DNA of 6,143 nucleotides, taken from assembly GCA_002293585.1 (NCBI GenBank), contig DBDM01000195.1:17038-23180 (forward strand), in the 5' to 3' direction. This DNA comes from Bacteroidales bacterium UBA932. Its GTDB lineage: Bacteria > Bacteroidota > Bacteroidia > Bacteroidales > UBA932. The notes under the pieces are model-generated. The model was not told the origin of the DNA. It saw only the letters and a program-made list of their open reading frames with translations, and did no database searches. This document shows, piece after piece, positions 1 through 6,143 of the stretch; the first letter of the stretch is position 1, and each line of letters begins with the position of its first letter. The translations under genes were made by a program, and so were the position numbers.

Positions 1-57
1 ACAAAATGCAAATAGGATAAAATACTAATAATAAATAATATATAGCAATATTATATC
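1..57. other. AT-rich intergenic stretch, no gene seen
   Basis: This stretch is almost entirely A and T and lies beyond the 3' end of the leftmost gene. I see no open reading frame of note, no tRNA or other structured RNA, and no convincing TAnnTTTG promoter box aimed at a gene outside the window. It is probably ordinary spacer leading to whatever lies further left. Confidence 0.5.
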
Positions 58-114
58 GATTGTACTTTTGAAAAAACAAAATATCATTAAAATTGTATTT
101 TCAAAAGTACAATC
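58..114 (-). terminator. Perfect 17-bp inverted repeat after mqnP, probable transcript-end hairpin
   Basis: The left arm at 58-74 reads GATTGTACTTTTGAAAA, and the right arm at 98-114 is its exact reverse complement. The arms are separated by a 23-nt AT-rich loop. The repeat begins 7 nt past the prenyltransferase stop codon, where a 3'-end hairpin for the leftward pheT-mqnP transcript would be expected. There is no clean run of U after the stem, although the following sequence is AT-rich, so it is not a textbook intrinsic terminator. Because the stem is symmetric it could act in both directions or protect the RNA 3' end. The alternative is a small non-autonomous mobile element with terminal inverted repeats. 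The repeat is seen directly; the terminator role is inferred. Confidence 0.6.
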
Positions 115-131
115 AGGTTAATTATCTGATT
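111..131. repeat. Small inverted repeat spanning the mqnP stop codon
   Basis: AATCAG at 111-116 and CTGATT at 126-131 are exact reverse complements, with a 9-nt spacer that contains the mqnP stop codon (122-124). The left half shares bases 111-114 with the right arm of the larger 17-bp inverted repeat, so the two RNA hairpins would compete. With only six pairs in AT-rich sequence this may be chance. Confidence 0.3.
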
Positions 132-967
132 ATAATTGAAATAATGGCGAATATGGCCAATGCTACCGAAGCAATACCATTAGTAGTAAAAAATGCCGCA
201 TTCAGGCGCGACAGGTCCGTGGGACTAATGATCAGATGCTGGTAAATCAACAGCGCTACAAAGATTATCGCCCCTGTCCAATACAGTGCTCCGGGGATAA
301 GCACTACGCCAATCAACGTCACAAAGCCCGCAGCCACCACGTGCAAGCCTGTCGACAGCCATAGGGCAGCTTTCCGGCCAAAAGCCTGCGGAATGGAATG
401 TAATTTTTCCTGTTTATCAAAATCCTCATCGGGCAAGGCGTAGAGTACATCAAAGCCGGCGCTCCAAAACAATACCAGCGCGGAGAACAACCAAGGCGCG
501 CCGGACAATGTGCCGGTAACGGCAATGTAGGCGCCGGCCGGCGCTACCGACAAGCCCAGCCCCAGTACCAAATGACACAACCAGGTGAAGCGTTTGGTGA
601 GGCTATAGCCCAACACAATCAACAGGGCTACCGGCGATAAATAGAAGCAGAGCGGATTTAATACATAAGCCGTGACCATGAAAGCAAGCACATTGATAAT
701 TACAAAAGCCAATGCGCTGCCCGGCGATATCATTCCTTTCGGCAGTTCACGCCCGGCCGTGCGCGGATTGCGCGCATCGAAACGGCGGTCGGCATAACGG
801 TTGAAGCCCATGGCAGCATTGCGGGCAAACACCATGCATAGCAGCATAAGCAACAGCGACCACCACGAGAAATCCGCTTGCTGCACACCCAACGTAAAGC
901 CAACACAGGCAAAGGGAAGCGCAAATAGCGTGTGGGCAAATTTGACGAAAGAAAAATACTTCTTCAT
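122..967 (-). CDS. mqnP: UbiA-family aromatic prenyltransferase, probably menaquinone (futalosine pathway) MqnP
   Basis: This 281-residue integral membrane protein attaches a polyprenyl chain from a polyprenyl diphosphate to an aromatic ring during quinone synthesis. The first aspartate-rich motif is N56-R-Y-A-D60-R-R-F-D64 (family pattern NxxxDxxxD), followed by RNPRTAGRELP at 66-76. The second is D173-VLYALP-D180-EDF-D184. Together they bind Mg2+ and the diphosphate. Hydrophobic segments run almost end to end, roughly 12-28, 36-50, 85-103, 107-122, 131-150, 158-176, 203-226, 229-247 and 259-280, so it sits in the inner membrane. The NRYADRRFDARNPRT style is that of the UbiA-like group annotated as 4-hydroxybenzoate polyprenyltransferase. 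In Bacteroidota lacking ubiquinone this group is best explained as MqnP, acting on 1,4-dihydroxy-6-naphthoate. The substrate is inferred; MenA or UbiA activity cannot be excluded from sequence. The ATG directly abuts the pheT stop codon, with no Shine-Dalgarno, so translation is probably coupled to pheT. Confidence 0.85.
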   Translation of the reverse strand: MKKYFSFVKFAHTLFALPFACVGFTLGVQQADFSWWSLLLMLLCMVFARNAAMGFNRYADRRFDARNPRTAGRELPKGMISPGSALAFVIINVLAFMVTAYVLNPLCFYLSPVALLIVLGYSLTKRFTWLCHLVLGLGLSVAPAGAYIAVTGTLSGAPWLFSALVLFWSAGFDVLYALPDEDFDKQEKLHSIPQAFGRKAALWLSTGLHVVAAGFVTLIGVVLIPGALYWTGAIIFVALLIYQHLIISPTDLSRLNAAFFTTNGIASVALAIFAIISIIIR

Positions 968-970
968 TTA
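965..970 (-). promoter_or_regulatory. Abutting stop/start junction TAAATG (pheT to mqnP)
   Basis: On the minus strand the pheT stop TAA (970-968) is followed at once by the mqnP start ATG (967-965). The preceding bases, ending CTGAGA before the stop, offer no well-spaced Shine-Dalgarno sequence. A ribosome finishing pheT is therefore well placed to restart on mqnP. The junction is seen directly; coupling is inferred. Confidence 0.6.
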
Positions 971-3406
971 TCTCAGTGCAGCGCCTGTTTCCTTATCAAA
1001 CGCAGCCAACAATTGTTGCATAATGCGGTCGATATGCTGGTCGGTGAAGGTTTTTTCTTCATCCTGCAAAATGAAACTCAGCGCATACTGTTTCTTCCCG
1101 GCAGGCAGCTTGTCGCCGCGATATACATCGAACAGGCCAACCTGTTTCAACAAATGTTTCTCCACTTTGAACGCTATGTCGCGCAGTTGCGAGAAGGTCA
1201 CCTGCTCATTGAGCACCAGGGCCAGGTCGCGGCGCACTTCGGGAAACTTCGGCAATTCCTTATAAAGCACCTTATGTTGCTGTTGTGCTTTAATCAACAT
1301 GTCCCAGGCAATCTCGGCCACATACACTTCCTGTTTAATACCAAAAGCCGCACGCAATTTTTTAGCGACAGTTCCAATCACCGCCAGGGGCTTACCATTC
1401 AGGAGCCACGACATGCCTTCGGCAAAGCAGTCGGACGGCGCATTATCAGTGGGCAGGCTATATAAATCAACACCAAAACGCTCCATAATTTTTTCTACAT
1501 AACCTTTCAGGTAAAAGAAATTCGTAGCTTCAGCTTTAGCATTCCATGAGGGTTGCACGGCAGCACCCGTAACAAACAAAGCCAATCGCGGCGCTTCGGA
1601 ATAAGCGGCCAGGCCTTTATCTGCCTTATCCGGCGTATAGAAATATACATTACCAAATTCATACAATTTCAAATCGTTGTACTGGCGATTGATATTATGG
1701 CTCACCACTTCCAATCCTCCGAAAATCAAAGTGCGGCGCATGGCATTGAGGTCGCTGCTCAGCGGGTTCAATATTTTCACCTCATTGTCGGGCGGAAACG
1801 AAGGGGTTAATTGATAGTAATCGCTTTTGGTGAGCGAATTATTCATCATCTCATAAAAACCATTGTCCGTCAAATAATCCGAAATGGTATTCTGTAATTT
1901 TTCTTTGTCGGGCTTGCGGCGGCTATTCACCGATGATAACACGCGCTCCGGAATGTCTACTGCGTTGTAACCGTAAATGCGCAACACTTCTTCTACCACG
2001 TCGCATTCCCGCGTAACATCTACACGATAGGTAGGAACGCTTACACGGAGACCTTCGGCCGTAGTGTTGATGATATTAAAATCCAGGGACTGCAAGATCG
2101 TTTGCAATTCCCGCGCAGGAATTTCCTTACCAATCAATCGCGACATGCTTTTATAATTGAGTTCCACTTCTGCCGGCGCCACGGGCTGCGGATAAACATC
2201 CTGCACCGAGCCGGTAATCGTACCGCCGGCCAGTTCCCGTATCATCAAGGCAGCGCGCTTCAAGGCGTAGAGTGTAATTTCAGGATCGGCGCCACGCTCG
2301 TAGCGGAAAGACGCATCGGTATTCAAACCATGACGGCGAGCGGTTTTACGCACCCACACAGGATTGAAATAAGCGCTTTCCAAAAACACATCGGTAGTCG
2401 TTTCGGTTACTCCGGCATCCAAACCGCCGAATACACCGGCGATACACAAGGGGCGTGAGGCGCTGCAAATCATCAAATCATTGGCGTTGAGTTTTCGTTC
2501 CACGCCGTCGAGCGTTGTGAAGAGGGTTCCTTCATCGCAGGTGCGCACTACAATTTGTCCGCCGTCGATCTTTGCCACATCAAAAGCGTGCAGAGGCTGT
2601 CCGATTTCATGTAAAATAAAATTGGTGATGTCCACCACGTTATTGATAGGTCTCAAACCAATGGCCGACAAGCGTTTTTGCAGCCATTCGGGAGAGGGTT
2701 GCACCTTAATTCCCTTAATGGTAATGCCCGAATAACGGGGACAGGCAAGGGTGTTGTCTACTTTCACCGTGATGCCCTGCCCTGCTCCTTCTTTGAAAGC
2801 CGACACCGGCGGAAGCTGTGTGCCTGCATTCAAGGCGGCTGCCAAATCACGCGCCACGCCAAAATGCGAGGCAGCATCAATACGGTTAGGTGTTAATCCG
2901 ATTTCAAAAATAATATCGCCGCTGTCTATTTTTATCACCTCATTGACCGGCGTACCTACCTTCACCGAAGGGTCGAGTACCATAATGCCGTCGTGCGAAG
3001 CGCCGATGCCCAATTCGTCTTCGGCGCAAATCATGCCCATTGATTCCACACCGCGCAATTTCTGGCGTTTCATTTTTACCGACTCGCCGTTACTGAAATG
3101 CAAAGTCGTGCCAATAGTAGCTACCGCCACTTTCTGTCCTTCCGCCACATTCGGCGCTCCGCACACAATTTGCAATGCTTCGCCGGCGCCTACATCTACT
3201 TTTGTCACGCGCAAACGGTCGGCATCCGGATGCTGCACACATTCCAATACATGCCCTACCACCACGCCACTGAGGTTGCCGGGGATTCCGCCGGTGCGTT
3301 CCATTGCTTCCACTTCAAGGCCAATGGAAGTGAGTATTTCGGCTATACGCTCCGGTGTTTCCGTTGTGTTGATGTAGTCTTTAAGCCAGTTGTACGATAT
3401 TTTCAT
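968..3406 (-). CDS. pheT: Phenylalanyl-tRNA synthetase beta subunit
   Basis: This is the beta chain of the cytosolic (alpha-beta)2 enzyme that charges tRNA-Phe with phenylalanine. At 812 residues it is full length for the bacterial form. Domains in order are: an N-terminal piece; the EMAP-like tRNA-binding OB fold at about 40-155 (HPDADRLRV at 59-67, VCGAPN at 81-86); the B3/B4 editing module at about 210-400 (RPINNVVDITNFILHEIGQP at 252-271, FLESAYFNP at 341-349, SFRYERGADP at 366-375), which hydrolyses mischarged Tyr-tRNA-Phe; the B5 DNA-binding-like fold at about 405-485; the catalytically inactive synthetase-like core at about 490-700; and the C-terminal anticodon-binding FDX-ACB domain at about 718-811 (KFPEVRRDLALVL at 720-732). 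The ATG is preceded by an AT-rich leader without Shine-Dalgarno, usual for this phylum. The alpha-chain gene pheS is not adjacent: the upstream neighbour is ahcY and the downstream one mqnP. No frameshift or missing domain is visible. Confidence 0.98.
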   Translation of the reverse strand: MKISYNWLKDYINTTETPERIAEILTSIGLEVEAMERTGGIPGNLSGVVVGHVLECVQHPDADRLRVTKVDVGAGEALQIVCGAPNVAEGQKVAVATIGTTLHFSNGESVKMKRQKLRGVESMGMICAEDELGIGASHDGIMVLDPSVKVGTPVNEVIKIDSGDIIFEIGLTPNRIDAASHFGVARDLAAALNAGTQLPPVSAFKEGAGQGITVKVDNTLACPRYSGITIKGIKVQPSPEWLQKRLSAIGLRPINNVVDITNFILHEIGQPLHAFDVAKIDGGQIVVRTCDEGTLFTTLDGVERKLNANDLMICSASRPLCIAGVFGGLDAGVTETTTDVFLESAYFNPVWVRKTARRHGLNTDASFRYERGADPEITLYALKRAALMIRELAGGTITGSVQDVYPQPVAPAEVELNYKSMSRLIGKEIPARELQTILQSLDFNIINTTAEGLRVSVPTYRVDVTRECDVVEEVLRIYGYNAVDIPERVLSSVNSRRKPDKEKLQNTISDYLTDNGFYEMMNNSLTKSDYYQLTPSFPPDNEVKILNPLSSDLNAMRRTLIFGGLEVVSHNINRQYNDLKLYEFGNVYFYTPDKADKGLAAYSEAPRLALFVTGAAVQPSWNAKAEATNFFYLKGYVEKIMERFGVDLYSLPTDNAPSDCFAEGMSWLLNGKPLAVIGTVAKKLRAAFGIKQEVYVAEIAWDMLIKAQQQHKVLYKELPKFPEVRRDLALVLNEQVTFSQLRDIAFKVEKHLLKQVGLFDVYRGDKLPAGKKQYALSFILQDEEKTFTDQHIDRIMQQLLAAFDKETGAALR

Positions 3407-3432
3407 AATTTAACATTTAAAAATTCAATAGA

Positions 3433-3488
3433 ACGCAGATAATAGGTTGCTTCGTTCCTCGCAATGACGACGGGTTTACGCAGATTAT
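3433..3488. repeat. Pair of 11-nt direct repeats flanking the dispersed repeat
   Basis: ACGCAGATAAT at 3433-3443 and ACGCAGATTAT at 3478-3488 match at 10 of 11 positions in the same orientation, and enclose 34 nt that include the CATTGCGAGG repeat. Such a pair could be a decayed target-site duplication from insertion of the enclosed element, or the outer part of a longer repeat unit. It could also be chance, since only the eight bases ACGCAGAT are both GC-containing and identical. Confidence 0.4.
3447..3469 (-). repeat. Dispersed intergenic repeat fragment (CATTGCGAGGAACGAAGC type)
   Basis: Read on the minus strand, the 88-nt gap between ahcY and pheT contains a 23-nt element with the core CATTGCGAGGAACGAAGC, ending in CAA. 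From memory this motif, usually preceded by GT and followed by an AATC-like extension, recurs many times in intergenic DNA of very diverse bacteria, including Bacteroidota. It is much richer in GC than the surrounding spacer. Short complementary ends (TTGC at 3447-3450 and GCAA at 3461-3464) allow a weak hairpin. Its function is unknown to me: it may be a small mobile element remnant, or may affect the 3' end of the ahcY transcript. Confidence 0.6.
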
Positions 3489-3494
3489 TCTCCT

Positions 3495-4892
<1,398 letters not shown>

Positions 4893-4907
4893 TTATAATT
4901 TAACCTA

Positions 4908-4915
4908 CAAAGATA
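4908..4915 (-). promoter_or_regulatory. Putative ahcY -7 promoter box (TATCTTTG)
   Basis: On the minus strand TATCTTTG fully matches TAnnTTTG, the -7 element described for the primary sigma factor of Bacteroidota. It ends 18 nt before the ahcY ATG. I find no TTTG-like -33 element at the usual spacing of about 19-20 nt; that position falls inside the heptamer array at 4922-4949. The promoter call therefore rests on one box. Confidence 0.5.
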
Positions 4916-4921
4916 GTAAAA

Positions 4922-5016
4922 AGTACTGAGTAATTAGTATTGAGTATTAAGTGCCAATATTAATCACTGTGCATCAAGTATTTGCATATAATACTCTGTA
5001 CTAAATACTATATACT
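4922..5016. repeat. Two four-unit heptamer (AGTAnnn) tandem arrays in inverted orientation
   Basis: On the plus strand, 7-nt units starting at 4922, 4929, 4936 and 4943 each begin AGTA (for example AGTATTG at 4936-4942). A fifth, decayed unit beginning AGTG starts at 4950. On the minus strand four units begin AGTA at 5016, 5009, 5002 and 4995 (for example AGTATTT at 5009-5003). The arrays 4922-4949 and 4989-5016 are reverse complements at 22 of 28 positions, and every AGTA core is conserved, leaving a 39-nt loop. The transcript from mltG could fold into a long interrupted stem here, possibly acting as an RNA 3' end or processing site. The right array begins within the mltG stop codon. Structure is seen directly; function is inferred. 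Confidence 0.7.
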
Positions 5017-6064
5017 AACGGTAGATACCATTCCGGTTTAGCGCCCGGCGATATTCATCAGCATATTGATTATGTTGGGTCAGTGTTTTAGAAAAATTAT
5101 GGTAGCCGCTGAAATCAGGCTTTGCGCAAAAATACAAATAATCATGCTGTTCGCAGTTCAATACGGCATCAATAGCTACCGGCGGCGGTATGCAGATAGG
5201 TCCCGGCGGAAGACCACGGTATTTATAGGTATTATAAGGCGAATCGATGAATTTATGCACATCCAGCACCCGTTTCAGTGTAAAATCGCCCGCAGCATAC
5301 TTCAAAGTAGGATCGGCCTGCAATGGGATCTTCTTTTTCAAACGGTTGATATACACGCCGGCAATACGGGGCATCTCGTCGTTTTTTAAGCTTTCTTCAT
5401 ACACTATGGAAGCTAAAGTACTCACCTCCTGCTGCGACATCCCCAGGGTAGAGGCTTTCTCACGGCGTTGAGCATTCCAAAAGCTGTCATACTCCTTGTG
5501 CATGCGTTGCAGCAAAGCGGTTGGCGTAATTGTCCAGTACACTTCATAAGTATTCGGAATAAATAGGCCCATCACCGTTGCCGGTTTAAATCCGTAAGTT
5601 GACACCAGCGCCGTATCGCGCAACACAGCCAATATGCCGGCTGAATCGGCTTCCACGTAGCGCGCCAACACAGCCGACAAGCGTTCATTGCTGCGTATAT
5701 TTCCCGAAATAGTCAACCGCAAAGGCTCTTGCAATCCGGCTATTAATTTATTCACCAACAACCTATTGTTCATTCCGTTCGTCAATTTATAACGTCCCGG
5801 CCGAATAGTTTCCGGATATTTTTTCCATTGGGCTACCTGCATAAAACGTGCTTCATTTCGCAACACGCGCATGGTCCGCAAACTATCGAGCACCTGCTCA
5901 AAAGTAGCGTCGCCGGGAATGTAGAGGTATGCCTGCCCATGCTCCACCTTTACGTTAGCGCTAAAGTAGGCGGTATAATACCTGATACCCCACACCGTCG
6001 CTGTAATTATAGCAGCAAAAGCGGTCAGGAAAAGCGCTATACGCCGGACGGGATTTTTTTTCAT
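5015..6064 (-). CDS. mltG: Endolytic murein transglycosylase MltG (YceG-like)
   Basis: This is a 349-residue inner-membrane lytic transglycosylase that cuts within nascent glycan strands and so limits their length during peptidoglycan synthesis. A positively charged start (MKKNPVRR) and one membrane helix at about 9-26 anchor it, with the rest in the periplasm. A LysM-like region lies at about 40-112 (AYLYIPGDATFEQVLDSL at 45-62), and the catalytic YceG domain at about 115-345. The core LASIVYEES at 217-225 contains the catalytic glutamate, by alignment from memory Glu224 (Glu218 in the E. coli protein). It is followed by GVYINRL at 236-242, LQADPTLKY at 248-256, SPYNTYKYRGLPPGPI at 275-290 and HNFSKTLTQHNQYADEYR at 322-339, all family hallmarks. 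The length is normal. The start codon is followed by a run of eight A, and the stop TAG overlaps the first unit of an AGTAnnn repeat array. A TAnnTTTG box lies 24 nt upstream. Confidence 0.95.
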   Translation of the reverse strand: MKKNPVRRIALFLTAFAAIITATVWGIRYYTAYFSANVKVEHGQAYLYIPGDATFEQVLDSLRTMRVLRNEARFMQVAQWKKYPETIRPGRYKLTNGMNNRLLVNKLIAGLQEPLRLTISGNIRSNERLSAVLARYVEADSAGILAVLRDTALVSTYGFKPATVMGLFIPNTYEVYWTITPTALLQRMHKEYDSFWNAQRREKASTLGMSQQEVSTLASIVYEESLKNDEMPRIAGVYINRLKKKIPLQADPTLKYAAGDFTLKRVLDVHKFIDSPYNTYKYRGLPPGPICIPPPVAIDAVLNCEQHDYLYFCAKPDFSGYHNFSKTLTQHNQYADEYRRALNRNGIYR

Positions 6065-6084
6065 ATCATTAAATGACGAAACAA

Positions 6085-6115
6085 TTTACAAAGTTACAAA
6101 AAAATCTTAAATTTG
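6085..6115 (+). promoter_or_regulatory. Putative divergent promoter facing right (TAAATTTG)
   Basis: TAAATTTG at 6108-6115 matches TAnnTTTG completely. TTTA at 6085-6088, a three-of-four match to the -33 element TTTG, lies 19 nt upstream, the expected spacing. An ATG follows at 6134, 18 nt beyond the box, the same distance as in the ahcY leader. The surroundings are AT-rich, so a chance match is possible. Confidence 0.4.
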
Positions 6116-6120
6116 TGAAA
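6089..6120 (-). promoter_or_regulatory. Putative mltG promoter (TAACTTTG)
   Basis: On the minus strand TAACTTTG (6096-6089) matches the Bacteroidota -7 pattern TAnnTTTG. TTTC at 6120-6117, three of four bases of the -33 element, lies 20 nt further upstream. The box ends 24 nt before the mltG ATG, leaving a short leader without Shine-Dalgarno. Confidence 0.5.
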
Positions 6121-6133
6121 AATTACATTGTTT

Positions 6134-6143
6134 ATGGACATTT
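6134..6143 (+). CDS. Possible start of a divergent gene, cut by the window edge
   Basis: The last bases contain an in-frame ATG followed by GAC and ATT (Met-Asp-Ile), preceded by an AT-rich leader and a TAnnTTTG box at 6108-6115. This is the arrangement expected at the start of a plus-strand gene divergent from mltG. Only three codons are visible, so neither the product nor even the reality of the gene can be judged from this window. Confidence 0.3.

Noticed and set aside
58..109. Promoters at the TACTTTTG boxes in the 17-bp inverted repeat.
   Set aside because: No TTTG-like -33 element lies 19-20 nt upstream on either strand, and the plus-strand one would only transcribe antisense into mqnP.
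2751..3377. A 208-codon open frame on the plus strand opposite pheT, and similar long plus-strand frames opposite pheT (for example 932-1465) and ahcY (3681-4196).
   Set aside because: They lie antisense to strongly conserved genes, encode low-information Ser/Thr/Pro/His/Cys-rich sequences with no recognisable domain, and lack promoter boxes; they are shadows of the real frames.
3407..3494. A promoter for pheT built from ATTG in the dispersed repeat and TATCTGCG about 20 nt downstream.
   Set aside because: The -7 candidate matches only four of the six fixed positions of TAnnTTTG, too weak to annotate.
3485..3494. AGGAGA on the minus strand just after the ahcY stop, resembling a Shine-Dalgarno for a small gene.
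   Set aside because: No ATG or GTG follows at a suitable distance, and the lineage makes little use of Shine-Dalgarno sequences.
4922..5016. A CRISPR-like array because of the regular repeats.
   Set aside because: Units are contiguous 7-mers without spacers and with variable bases; they are short tandem repeats, not CRISPR repeats.

Overview
The window looks like a stretch of Bacteroidota chromosome, probably from the Chitinophagaceae/Sphingobacteriales side. The protein sequences have the flavour of that phylum. Gene bodies have moderate GC, while the short intergenic gaps are very AT-rich. No start codon has a good Shine-Dalgarno sequence, and TAnnTTTG boxes (the -7 element of the Bacteroidota primary sigma factor) lie upstream of two genes. 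The genus-level placement is an inference from these traits, not something the window proves.

Four complete genes fill almost everything, all on the minus strand, so transcription runs from right to left: mltG (cell-wall endolytic transglycosylase, 5015-6064), ahcY (S-adenosylhomocysteine hydrolase, 3495-4889), pheT (phenylalanyl-tRNA synthetase beta chain, 968-3406) and a UbiA-family prenyltransferase, most likely mqnP of the futalosine menaquinone route (122-967). All four are intact, of normal length for their families, and keep their key residues. They serve unrelated housekeeping processes: septal and lateral peptidoglycan processing, methyl-cycle detoxification, translation, and respiratory quinone synthesis. 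The layout reads as neighbouring transcription units rather than one pathway operon. The exception is pheT-mqnP, where the stop and start codons abut (TAAATG) and co-translation is likely.

The gaps hold the less ordinary material. Between mltG and ahcY (125 nt) lie two degenerate tandem arrays of a 7-nt unit AGTAnnn, four units each, facing each other as an imperfect inverted repeat; the right array starts inside the mltG stop codon. Between ahcY and pheT (88 nt) lies a copy of a short motif (core CATTGCGAGGAACGAAGC) that I recognise as a dispersed intergenic repeat of many bacterial genomes, flanked by near-identical 11-nt direct repeats. Just after mqnP is a perfect 17-bp inverted repeat that probably forms the 3' end of the pheT-mqnP transcript. 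At the right edge, opposed -7 boxes suggest a divergent promoter pair serving mltG and a plus-strand gene that may begin at 6134.

I found no CRISPR array, tRNA, rRNA, transposase, phage gene or defence system. The coding content is ordinary, and I see no evidence of an undescribed multi-gene system. What deserves a second look is the set of intergenic repeats.
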